From Kingdonia uniflora (taxonomy: Eukaryota; Streptophyta; Magnoliopsida; Ranunculales; Circaeasteraceae), in contig JACGCM010002205.1 in the NCBI GenBank assembly GCA_014058105.1, forward strand, positions 3,100,001-3,164,000: 64,000 bases of DNA, in the 5' to 3' direction. This document shows positions 54,179 through 64,000 of this stretch, in pieces. The notes under the pieces were generated by a model that was not told the origin of the DNA, did no database searches, and was given only the letters and a program-made list of their open reading frames with translations. How positions within the stretch are numbered: position 1 is the first letter of the stretch; each line of letters opens with the position of its first letter. The position numbers and the translations under genes were made by a program.

Positions 54179-55140
54179 ATGTCTGCCAGCCCATGTTACG
54201 ATTATGAACCATTGTGGATTAATGGTTCCAACTACCTTTCTTGGTGTATGGACATAAAACTCCATCAAAAAACAATTAACGTTTCAAGGTCAATTATTGC
54301 AGATAACACCGTCTCTGAGCCACTCAGGGCACATGCAATATTAGCTATGCGCGCCCACCTTGAACCGTAGCTAAAGTTTTAGCATCTCCACTACGGAAAT
54401 CCATGAGTTATGGACAAGCTTAGAGGAACGTTTTGGTCTCCAGCAGACCCTAAGGACCTCTAAGAACCGTAACCGTTGGAACGACTTGAGGTTCTGTGAC
54501 TTCAAGACTGTAGCTAGCTATAACTCAGCACTACAAAAAATTCTTTTGGCAAGGAGGCTCAATGATGATTATATCTTCGAGGAAGAGGTTTTGTAAAAGA
54601 CTATTTCCACATTTCTATATTCACAAGCTGCTCTCAGGAACCAGTATATGAAATTAGAATTTATTAGTCATGGAGACCTAATTCAACTCTTGTTCATTGC
54701 TGAGGGAGATGGCACATTTGTTTTTAAAAAAAACAAGAGGTATCCCTCTAAGAAGAGGAGACCAGTTGTACGAAAAATCTTATCTCATAATAAAGACAAC
54801 TACGAAAAGGGTTTTGGAAGTGGGAATGCAACTGAAGGCGGGAATCGGGGATTTCTGGGCCCTCAGACGTGTAACAGATTTAAAAAGGTTGGTAAATTAC
54901 AGACACTGAAGAAGATCAAGAAGCCAGATTCAGAATCTCCTTGCTTGAGATGTGGGGTAGCTAGACACTAGGTACGAGATTACAAGACACCGAGGGTGCC
55001 TAAAGTCAAAGTCAGGGCTAACCACATCACCACTGACATAATTTTTGTCACGATGAAGTTAACAGTGTCAGACTTCTTCGGCAACACTGATACCAGCATG
55101 GATCAACATAGAGAGTAATCTGTAATGATATCTCAGCAGA
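54179..55140 (+). pseudogene. Copia-2 gag
   Basis: The start 'MSASPCYDYEPLWINGSNYL' then 'SWCMDIKLHQKTINVSRSII' is a UBN2-type copia gag N-terminus. The next frames give 'LEERFGLQQTL', 'RWNDLRFCDFKTVASYNSAL' and 'FKKNKRYPSKKRR'. A degenerate zinc knuckle 'CLRCGVARH' ends with Tyr in place of the last Cys and a stop inside. At least four breaks are present. Confidence 0.75.
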
Positions 55141-55182
55141 CATGTGATGTCACAGTAGAGAGCAGGGCAGAACTAGTAGAGG

Positions 55183-55205
55183 ACTAACCCGGGCTATAGC
55201 CCGGG
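55183..55205. repeat. Subterminal palindrome of the hAT element
   Basis: CCCGGGCTATAGCCCGGG is a perfect palindrome of 18 bases, 25 bp from the 5' terminus. It could be a transposase binding site. Confidence 0.6.
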
Positions 55206-56022
55206 TCAAAATTTTGAAAAAAAAAATAGTTTTATTTGAGCAGTCTTTCTTCTCTCATACCTCTCTAACTCTCTTCCTCTCCCACACCTCTCTAACTTTC
55301 TTCTTCTCTTATAAGACAAATTTGATTTCAAGTGTTTCTTCTACAAACGAACAAACTTGACAAATCTGATTTCAAGTTATTTATAATCTAATTTCAAGTT
55401 CTTCTACAAATAAACATAAGCCTTGTATCACAATGAATTTGATGAATTAACAAATCTGATTTGAGTTGGGGTATAACTACAAACAAACACAAGTTCTTCT
55501 ACAAACAAACTAGGTATACATTTCTATCTCTCTAATTTTTATGATTATGTTTGGGTTTTACTTGTTTTTGATTTCTAGGGTTCTTAATTAAGTTTTTTTT
55601 TCCATGGTAATTACGAGTTTTAGTGCGCTTGGATAATTGGATTCTTTCATACTACTTATTTGAATTGAATATCATAATTTACTGATTTACTAATTTAAAT
55701 ATCACAATTTACAAGGTTTATCTGGGGACTCCCGATAAGGGAGTGAGGAAATTACTCAATATAAGGAGGAAATTAGGGGTTTTACTGATTTGAATTGGTG
55801 CTTGGGTTTAATTATTACTGATTTGAGTTAGGGGTTTATATCTTAGTGATTGGAATTAGGGTTATCTCTTGACTTTTGCTGATATCAATTAATGTTTATA
55901 TCTAACTGATTGAATTGGGATTTGGGTTTATCTCTTACTGATTTGAATTGGGGTTTGAAATGGATTTCAACTTATAATGCTATTTACACCTTGTGGCTTG
56001 TATCTTATTGTTGTAGGTTTGA

Positions 56023-58644
56023 ATGCAGAGAAAAATTTCATCATTTTTTAAGAGACTAAATGATAATCAATCAAAAGGTAATACATCTTCTGCATCTGAC
56101 AATTCGGAGCAACGTCCTTTTAAATTGCAAAGACTTAAACCAGAATTTGTTCTTCCAGCTAAACTTGAAGAACATGTTGAACCAATAGAAGTTATTGTTG
56201 TTCCTATATAATTAGATGAAATTGCTTCTCCTATTGAACCGGTAGAAGTTGTTACTCCTATTGAATTAAAAGAAATTGTTTCTCCTATTGAACCGGTTGT
56301 TGGTGCCCCTTTCCAAGTAGAAGAAATAAGTTTTCATGAAGAAGAGGATGAAATTGTAGTTATTCTAGTTGAACCAGAAGATGTTGTTATTTCTATTAAA
56401 CGTTATCCTGAACTACGTGTTCCAATTTGGCAGCATAATGTTAACCAACATGACGAGGTTCGACGAGCGTACATTGGAAAAGGGTTGTTTCAGCCTAAAT
56501 GCAAAGTATATCCACCAACAAAATCTAGAAGACAAAATTGTCGCTTTAAAGCTTCTTGGTTCGCTCAATTTTCTTGGTTAGAGTATTTTCCCCATAAAGA
56601 TAGAGCATTTTATCTTCCATGTTTTCTTTTTGAGACAGATCCAGCAAAGTATCCCGCGTTTACTATTGTGGGATTTAATAGTTGAAAGAGGGGAAATGAT
56701 GGTGTGAGGTATGCCTTTTTACAACATATAGGAGGTCATGGTTCTCCACATAAGGTTGTGCTACATTCTATGAAAGATTTAAAGAAGCCGTCCAGACGCG
56801 TTGATAAAATGATCAAAATATAGTCTAAGGGTGAGACTTTGAGGATTTGACTTCGACTCAAGACTACAATTGAGTGTGTGCGTTGGCTAGAACTTTAATC
56901 TTGTGCTTTTAGAGGCCACGATGAATCCATACATTCAAAAAATTGTGGCAACTTTCTTTAATTGCTAAGTTATACAGGAAAATGGGATAAGAAGATTGAT
57001 GATACTATATTTGAAAATGCCCCTCGAAATGCCAAGTACACCTCACCATTGATTCAAAAAAAATTCTAAATATTTTTGCCGAAAAGTGAGAGAAAAGATT
57101 TGCAAGGAAATTGGAGATGTGAAATATTGCATTCTTGTTGATAAAGCAAAAGATAAATCCGATAAAGAAGAAATGGCCCTTATTCTATGATTTATTGATA
57201 ATGTTGGTTGTATACAAGAGTGGTTTTTTGAAGTTGTAAGTGTTAAAGACACGACCGCGACAACTCTTCAAAAGAAGATAACTGATATTCATACTCGAAA
57301 TAACCCCCTATTTGAGAATATGCGGGGTCAAGGGTACGATTGTTCTAGTAACATGAGTGGTTCATGGATTGGGTTACAAGCGTCGTTTCTTAGAAATTGC
57401 CCATCAGGATATTATGTGCATTGCTTTGCACATAGATTGTAATTAGCATTAGTAGCGGCAGCTAAAGATGCCCCCAAGATTTGGCAATTCTTTTCAAAAT
57501 TGAATTTCATCGTTAATTTCTTTAAAGCTTCTCTTAAGAGAAACAATGAGTTACGATCTGCTCACGCAAAATATATAAGAAGAAAATTAGCTACTGGTGA
57601 GTTAAAGACGGGTAAAGGGGTTAATCAGATTGGTTATTTGCAGCAAGCGGGGGTTACTCGTTGGGGTTCTCATTATGTTTCCGTAAGCAGCTTGATTAAT
57701 AAGTTTAGTGTTGTAAGTGAGTATCTTAACAACATGATTACAAAAAGGGGGACTGGCAAAGCTAGGGGGCTTATGATGCACTTATGTCCTACGAGTTTAT
57801 CTTTAACTTTAGTTTAATGAATAAAACCATGGGCATTACTGACATGCTTTGTCAAGCTCTGCAAAATAAATCCGTAGACATCGTGAGGACAATGAGTTTG
57901 ATTTCAAGTACAAAAGAGCTTCTTCGAAAGTTGAGAGAAGATGGTGAATGTGAGTTTTTTTTTACAAGTGTAGAATTATTTTGTAAAATGCATGATGTTA
58001 TTGTACCAGATATGAGTGCTCATCATATTATAGACAAAGGTTATTCTAACAAGTAAAAAGATCACATTACAATTTAACATTATTACCGCGTGAATATATT
58101 TTATCCCGCAATAGATTATCAGCTGATGGAGTTTTATGATAAATTCACGAAGGAGAGGATGGAACTTCTTATTCTAAGTGCTGCCCTGGATCCAAAGAAC
58201 GGTTTTGAATCATTTAATATTGATGATATTTGCACTCTCGGCTTGAAACTCTACTGTGAAGATTTTATTGATCACGAGCTACGGATGTTGACATGTCAAT
58301 TGGAACACTATGAGCTTAATATCCCTCCTCACCAAGCCTTTAAGAATATGTCTACCATTTCAGAGTTATGTCGAGGGTTAGTAGTAACAAAATTGTCAGA
58401 GAACTACATTCTGGCTAATCGCTAGATTCATTTTGTGTTGACACTGCTAGTTTCTACAACAACCACAGAACGTGCATTTTCATCTATGAATTTAATTAAG
58501 ACAGTTCTTCATAGCAAGATGGAAGATGAGTACCTCACAGATTGCATGATTGTCTACATTAAAAGAAAATTTGCACAAAGTATTTATTCAGATTCGATAA
58601 TAAAAGTGTTTTGTTTAGCAGGAAACCGTAGGGAAAAAATTTAG
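56023..58644 (+). pseudogene. hAT transposase (TTF zinc finger, DUF4371, dimerisation)
   Basis: The ATG at 56023 opens 'MQRKISSFFKRLNDNQ'. The TTF-type zinc finger covers about 56400-56690 ('YPELRVPIWQHN', 'SWFAQFSWLEYFPHKDRAFY', 'LPCFLFETD'). DUF4371 covers about 56760-57480, with 'YDCSSNMSGSW'-like text near 57340 and 'YYVHCFAHRL' near 57413. The RNase H-like core continues ('QAGVTRWGSHYVSVSSLI', 57647-57700). The C-terminal dimerisation region 'LTLLVSTTTTERAFSSMNLI' (58438-58497) ends at 58644. A TAA at 56209 and shifts or stops near 56685-57490, 57815, 58056 and 58425 inactivate it. It would bind the ends and cut and paste the element. Confidence 0.85.
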
Positions 58645-59260
58645 TACTATCTTGTATATTGATATTTTTGCACATGTCTATGTCACTCTTGACTAGATTT
58701 TTTATGAAAATGCGAGGACACTTACTTTTGTGCTTTTTGAATATTGATCTATATATTTCTTCTATGAAGATTAGTTTTATACTTTTACTGAATAAATATT
58801 TAACTTTTGGAAGCCTCTTATAAGCTTATATATAAAGATTTGTTGATTTTAGTTTTTAATTTTCAGGTGATTCAATTGTTCATTGTTGCTAAATTGGTTA
58901 TGGATCTCTCAGAAATCCCTAGATTTACTAGGTACTTGCTTATATATTTTGTTCTTTAGAGTAAATTATTTATATCAATAATTTTGAGATATGTCAATAA
59001 TTTGTTAAGTATACGTAAAGAAATTACTTAATTAATCAATAATATTAGTAAATATCCCTTTAAAATTAATAATATACCCACAAATTTTTTTTGCAGAAAC
59101 TTGATTTACGTATTGTCAGTATTTTTTATTATGTTAGGAACAAATCATTTATGTTTCAATAAAGTGTTCGTCACATACATGAGATTTTCATTTAGTTTTA
59201 AATTGTGATTATTCAAATTTATTGCTTGCGAAGTAGTTAAATTCTATGTATGATAGTTGA
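58645..59260 (+). other. hAT 3' region
   Basis: AT-rich and non-coding. No terminal repeat complementary to CAGGGCAGAAC was found here. Confidence 0.45.
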
Positions 59261-59261
59261 T

Positions 59262-59520
59262 CTACTATATACAACCCGCCTATAGATGTATCTGATCATT
59301 GAGCATGACCGATAACCGGATGAGTGGTGACACATGTCTAAGAGACATTAGTACCACGTACATGATCCTTTTGATATATAAATATATTTCTTGTCTAACC
59401 TTGTGCATCGGGGATGTCACAAAAATCATTAGCATGACCAACATGATAGAACGTATTGAGTGTATCACGTTATTACTCTCTAATGGTACGATAATAATTT
59501 GCTTTATATACTAGTAAATC
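59262..59520 (+). pseudogene. Copia-2 protease
   Basis: A frame of 71 codons gives 'CLRDISTTYMIL' where copia proteases have C-x-D-S/T-G/A-T-T-H-T-I-L, then 'YISCLTLCIGDVTKI', 'TNMIE' and 'TLLLSNGTII'. The catalytic Asp remains, but the following triad residues are changed. It continues out of frame with 'GYH'-like text near 59565. Confidence 0.6.
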
Positions 59521-60640
59521 TAGCTAGATCTTACTGAGTTCAGGGAGATATATGATAACGTTTATCACGTAATGACTATCGGAGAAAATGACAGACAAGG
59601 TTTTGTGCATTCCCTCTATGTCTAAAGGTTAGAACACGCTATTGGAACATTTTCCAATACACTCCTCAGGGTTCAGACATTGAGGGTGATTATCAGAATT
59701 ACATCTCAACTTTTCTTAAAATAAGAGAAGATCCAGAGAGTATACGTATAACAATTGCATTCAAGGAAAGATTATTATTTCTTCCTAGTATGACCAAGGT
59801 AGAGTGGGATCTCCAGCCTTTGCTCCAAACGCATCTATGGAGATACATATGGACCTATCCATCCATATTGTGGCCCACTTGAATATTTATGGTTATAATA
59901 GACGCATCTAGGATATGGTCTTACGTTTACCTATTACTTAAATCTAGGAATGTAACATTAGCATGACTCCTCACTTAGTTCATTCGATCGCAGGCCCAGT
60001 TCTTGGATTAACTGATCAAAGTTAATCGATGTGACTTGACGGGGGCTTGAGAGTTGGATTCATAGGCTTTTGATTATTATTTTATCGCTAAATGGGATAG
60101 ATGATTGAGCATCGTGAGTACCCCATACCATACCTAACTCGGGATTGGCAGATAACCTAATCCAGCAATTTAGGATAATCGCTAGGCCACTGTTATTACG
60201 ATCACAACTTTCGGCTAGTATATGGGATATGCATTCTTGCTCCCACAGTACTGGTTAGGGTTCATCCCATAGTAAGTCATCAAATTATTTTTCCCAAAAC
60301 GCGACTAGTAACTGGGTCAGAGCTCGGTGTCGGCCATCGACAAACATCAAACATTTGGATGTTCTGTACAGGTGGCAACCGTGCCACCACAATGAATGAA
60401 GACGGGACCCTCAATATTGGCCTCGTATTATGTGGGTTATAATTCGCATCTATCGCTAGATATTTGAAACCCATTGGCGATGTATATATTACAGGGTAGA
60501 TAATTATCACTTTGATGAGACGATATTCTCAGTATTGGGGGGAGATCTGATAGTCAATATTGAGGATGTTTCTAAGAGGTCTTGGAAAATACCATCGTTA
60601 TCTCATCTAGATCCCTATACATAAGTTAGGTAATAATAAA
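59521..60640 (+). pseudogene. Copia-2 integrase
   Basis: In shifting frames: 'FMVIIDASRIWSYVYLL' with the first catalytic Asp (59890-59940), then 'RSQAQFLD' and 'KVNRCD' (60000-60033). There follow 'EHRVPHTIPNSGLADNLIQQ' (60107-60166), which covers the region of the catalytic Glu, and 'RPLLLRSQLSASIWDMHS' (60185-60238). The C-terminal part ends 'VDNYHFDETIFSVLGGD' (60498-60548). It is heavily mutated. Confidence 0.8.
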
Positions 60641-61400
60641 GTTCAACGGATTAAAAACCTCCAATAGGTCGCAAATAAATTATAAGACACATTCTTAGGC
60701 ACTATTGAAGTACCGTAAATGTATGTACCTACAAGTAATGCACCTATACAGCAGAACGTTCCAGGGGAATTAGTACCGCAAACGAATCTGATGCTTGCGC
60801 TTAGTGCAGAGCACCGTTGGAAGAAAGTATTCTGAGCCGGAGAACTGCAGAATATTGGACAAATATGACTAATAGTATAACCAGTTCATCGAGGATGAAA
60901 CCACCCATCGACGAAGCAATAGTAGTTACGTGACCAGTTGATGCATTACGAGACTAGCCCGGGGTGGCACATATGCGTATGATAATAAGGGAATATTGAC
61001 CTATTAAAAGTCCATAATAAGCACAACATATGATCATTCAGTAGAGATTTGTCGACAAGGTATTCATATTCGATGTTGTACTCGCCATCAAGGATGAGGA
61101 TTCAGAACTGTTTATTGTAAATAATTGTGTGTTGTTCTACATTGGCCAAAGTAGGCGTCTAGAATCCAAACGAATCTCAGCTTGCTAGCATAATGCGAAG
61201 TTATACAATTGAGCATGTCGGTTATAAATGGGAATGGTACGGAAACGTGATTAACTCGAAGAGATAATTTGGTCAAGGCAAGACTAGTTACACAGGAAAT
61301 ATTTAAGGAATCTGGAATCGATTGTGTAGGGACCTATCCCTCGACCTAGTCCAAACTCGAACTACTTCAATATTAGACTCACGCATTACACACATGACAT
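60641..61400 (+). pseudogene. Copia-2 integrase C-terminus and start of RT
   Basis: 'RIKNLQ.VANKL.DTF' (60646-60695) and 'TSNAPIQQNVPGELVPQTNL' (60735-60794) are the linker between integrase and RT. Pieces near 61265-61345 ('KARLVTQ', 'GIDCVGTYPST') fit the start of the copia RT fingers. The remaining RT and RNase H are lost at the Tat-2 LTR. Confidence 0.65.
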
Positions 61401-61921
61401 GTATAGTCAGCATTAACACCGAGACCGTGAACTGATAAAGAACGTGGATTGAGCACTACAGTAAAATTTAAACAAGTCAAAGACACCTATCTCCCATGAA
61501 CTAACAGTTACCCATTCAACTATTACTTACCTAATTATTTGGAGAACATGCTTCTACACGATAACAAGCTACAGGTAAGGTCTATATAAATAAAAAGTTC
61601 TAGAGAAGATAAGGACAAAAAAAACTAGATTTTCTAGATTCTAACCCAGGACCTTATAGATTCTAAGCACCACAAAAGTTCTTATTTCAAGATCAAACAT
61701 TTCTAGTTCAAGAGATTACTTGTAATAAGATATCAGCATCAAGCAATAAAAGTTGCAGTTACTAAACCCTCAACTCGAGATTGTGGCTTTTTACCTATTA
61801 AAAAGTTTTCCATACTGAATCACTTATGTCATTTCTTGTATTATATTAATTTTTGTCACATGTACATTTGGTATAAGACCTAATTTTGAGCTATTTCGAG
61901 CTACAAAATTAGGCCATTGTA
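61401..61921 (+). repeat. Tat-2 5' LTR (left edge uncertain)
   Basis: TATA box 'GTCTATATAAATAAAAAG' at 61580-61597, polyadenylation-like 'GCAATAAAAGTTGCAG' near 61745, and a primer site directly after. A stem-loop lies at 61879-61913. The left edge is set only where Copia-2 coding fades. Confidence 0.6.
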
Positions 61922-61923
61922 TT

Positions 61924-61940
61924 TGGCACTGTCTATGGGA
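61924..61940 (+). other. Tat-2 primer binding site
   Basis: TGGCACTGTCTATGGGA resembles the gypsy primer site TGGCGCCGTCTGTGGGA with two G-to-A-type changes. Confidence 0.65.
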
Positions 61941-61998
61941 AAGAAAACATTTCTACGATATCCTAAAGCATACATTTACTCTACTATCCATTTTCAAT

Positions 61999-63585
61999 CA
62001 TGGTCACTTCCAAGCGACCAAAAACAGGAATCCAGCACGATCTTTTAGTATAACCAAAATAGCTCGCTGAACTACGGACGAATCTCTACGCAGAAACAGA
62101 GAAGCATAATAAGCTCGAGCGTTAGTTAACTCTTGATCGTGAGCTCTGCATCAAAGAGCTCGAAAGCGAGCGTCGGGCTCATTTAACAATATTCAAGAGA
62201 CATGATGAATAGATGACAACTATGCAGACCACATTACAAGCTTTGTAGGATACTTAACAGGCTCCCCATACCAAAGATCGTGATCAAGTACCAGCGAACT
62301 CCCGCATTTTTGTACAAGAAAGATTAGGACCTCGAGGAGCGACCAGAAAAGACATTTCCAGGAAACTTCATCACGAACTTAAACCTTCAAATTATTTGGG
62401 AAGAGAAGCTCAGTTTGATATCAGTAGAGGTCTCCAGCCTTCCAAGTGTCAAGAGGAAAAACGGCGACCTTAACCCTATATTCCATCACATGAGCACTTG
62501 AGCGAAGGCACCGATACTCATAATCTATAACCTACTCACCAAGGCACTCCGATAACACATTAGTATGTCACACAAGAATGCATGGATCAATGTATCAAGG
62601 AGTTATCTGAAGCTCAAGCTCTTGGCAGTAAGGACAATTTCACCAAGTTATAAGGGAGTCTGATTGCCAAGGAGTTATTTTATATGGAAGTACCAACAGG
62701 TTTCCATACTCCAAGGAAACGAAAATAAAAAGGCACCGATCCGAAGGAGTACATTCAGCAATTTCCAGATTCCTTAGGGTTGTACTCAAACCTCAACCAT
62801 ATTTTATGTCATCTATTAACGAGTCTGCAGGGAGAACTACTACGGTGGTTCCATTCTCTACCTGAAGATTCTATCCTTACATTCGATCAACTTCAGAAGA
62901 ATTTTATCAAGACTTATCCCCACAATAAAGACAAGGAGGAGAATTTATATTCTCTTATTTTTCTTAAATATTTACAAGGAGAGAAGCTCAAGGGCTTTGC
63001 AAAAATGTTTCTGGAGCTCGCAAGAAAAGTTAATAATCTGGATCAAAAAATAGTTGTTACGGCTTTTACCAATGCGCTCCAACTCGATTGAAAGCAAAGA
63101 AGAATCTCTTCTTAAACAAACCCGCGACCTTGAAGGATATGATCACCAAGGTCAATGAGTATGTCAACCTGGAAAGGATGATGACCGAAAGGCATAAATC
63201 TAATAAATTCGTCCAAACCACTAAAGATCCAAACACATAATGCAACAGTGAACCAAAGGAAGACCAGGGTGATCAAAAGTATTCCAAGGCAAACACAGAC
63301 AAACCTCAAAAGGGAAATTTATTACCATGGCCGGTCCTCCCCAAGATGAATGTCTGAATGTTTTTTATTCTTCCCGTTCTAGCAAAAGACAAGTTCTACT
63401 GTATATCTCAACCGCTGGAACCAATCGAGGGAAAACCATACTGTATGCATCACAAGGTAAACCATCATGAAACTAACCACTGTTATACATTACAGAGGTT
63501 TCTAGAATATATTTTTAAAGACGGGAGAATGCACGAGTATATTGTCGATCTGGAATCATACAAGAATGGTAGCTATAGGACGTAG
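61999..63585 (+). pseudogene. Tat-2 gag
   Basis: From the ATG at 61999, a charged helical N-terminus ('ERRAHLTIFKRHDE' region near 62170-62210) carries several stops. The capsid core is open over 62780-63091: 'LLTSLQGELLRWFHSLPEDS', 'LTFDQLQKNFIKTYPHNKDK' and 'LYSLIFLKYLQGEKLKGFAK', a clear Retrotrans_gag pattern. At 63430-63490 'PYCMHHKVNHHETNHCYTL' matches the CxxH..H..C motif of Tat gag (compare 13847-13903). Confidence 0.8.
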
Positions 63586-63699
63586 ATTGAAGTAGTCCAG
63601 GCCGAAGATCAAGCAGAGGAGAAATACTTGTACCATATGTATCACAGTAATATGATCGAGATCCATTAAATTAATAACTCTTACATATTCAAATGACAG

Positions 63700-64000
63700 A
63701 GATTGTCAAAGTGCTACGATCTCACACCTCAAAATAAAGAAGATAAACTTCATCCTGAATCGAGTAATCGCTAACTTGGGATTTCACTCGAGGATTGTGA
63801 CATCAGTCACGTCAAGTTTCCTCATTATAATGCATTAGTTATCATGCTCAAGATGAAGAAGTTTGCCATGCATAAAATGATGATTGATACTGGTAGTGGT
63901 ATTGAGATTCTCTTTTAAAGTACGATCGACCAGATGGGCATGGCCGATCAGGTTATTCCAAGCGACATCGATATCTATAGAATTAATAATTCCAAGGAAG
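63700..64000 (+). pseudogene. Tat-2 protease, runs off the window
   Basis: 'FPHYNALVIMLKMKKFAMHK' (63821-63880) is followed by 'MMIDTGSGIEILF' (63880-63916) with an intact D-T-G-S active-site loop, then a stop, then 'STIDQMGMADQVIPSDIDI'. It is the usual neighbour of Tat gag. The C-terminus and pol lie beyond the edge. Confidence 0.8.

Larger units (their letters stand above)
55163..59260 (+). mobile_element. hAT DNA transposon (TTF/DUF4371 type)
   Basis: The 5' end starts CAGGGCAGAACTAGTAG, which fits the CAGGGGCGGAGC-type terminal repeat of this hAT group, followed by the palindromic 'CCCGGGCTATAGCCCGGG'. A transposase gene fills the interior. The matching 3' terminal repeat and an eight-base target duplication were not found. 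The right edge is set where Copia-2 coding resumes and is uncertain by about 100 bp. Confidence 0.7.
52064..61400 (+). mobile_element. Copia-2: Ty1/copia element with short LTR, split by a hAT
   Basis: A 247-bp 5' LTR is followed by a primer-like site, a long leader, gag (54179-55140), then a hAT insertion (55163-about 59260), then protease, integrase and the first part of RT (about 59270-61400). There the Tat-2 LTR begins. The 3' part and 3' LTR are not in the window. All coding parts are heavily damaged. Confidence 0.75.

Overview
This is 64 kb of AT-rich plant nuclear DNA, probably from a dicot. It is a dense nest of transposable elements. The evidence for a plant is the mix of families: Athila-type and Tat-type Ty3/gypsy elements with tRNA primer sites, Ty1/copia elements with initiator-Met primer sites, plant L1 LINEs with DUF4283 and zinc-knuckle ORF1, TTF/DUF4371-type hAT transposase, Helitrons with A/T target sites, a Tourist-like MITE, and captured fragments of plant SPT16 and bZIP genes. 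I found no intact host protein-coding gene. The only candidate host gene is one tRNA-Ile(AAU) gene, and its stems are slightly damaged.

Layout, left to right. 1-1408: minus-strand piece of a copia element (LTR fused to gag by an internal deletion). 1409-4893: minus-strand Athila gag, leader and primer site, ending in probable LTR remains. 4894-10768: plus-strand copia element (Copia-1) with both LTRs and a broken gag but no recognisable pol. 10769-12542: an LTR-like fragment, then a minus-strand LINE ORF1 whose other part lies at 26353-26520. Between these two parts sits a Tat-type element (12543-26350), and the pol region of that element is replaced by a nearly complete Athila (15074-23065) that has a 5' LTR but no 3' LTR. 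The 3' part of the Tat element carries an antisense gene (putative gypsy-type transposon domain plus coiled coil) with a clear in-phase intron.

27061-35880: a plus-strand L1 (LINE-B) split by a near full-length minus-strand L1 (LINE-A, 27685-34788) with a 14-bp target duplication. 35881-38131: unassigned. 38132-47930: a 9.8-kb minus-strand Helitron (Helitron-1) holding a helicase C-terminus, an SPT16 fragment, a bZIP fragment in the opposite orientation, and a candidate solo copia LTR. 47974-50073: a 2.1-kb plus-strand Helitron (Helitron-2), so the two 5' termini face each other 43 bp apart.

51089-51162: tRNA-Ile. 51380-51790: Tourist-like MITE. 52064-about 61400: a copia element with a very short LTR (Copia-2), interrupted between gag and protease by a hAT element (55163-about 59260). 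From about 61400: LTR, primer site, gag and protease of a second Tat-type element (Tat-2), which runs off the window.

The elements do not work together. They record successive insertion, truncation and decay, typical of pericentromeric or other heterochromatic plant DNA. Most open reading frames carry stops and frameshifts, many of them consistent with C-to-T changes.
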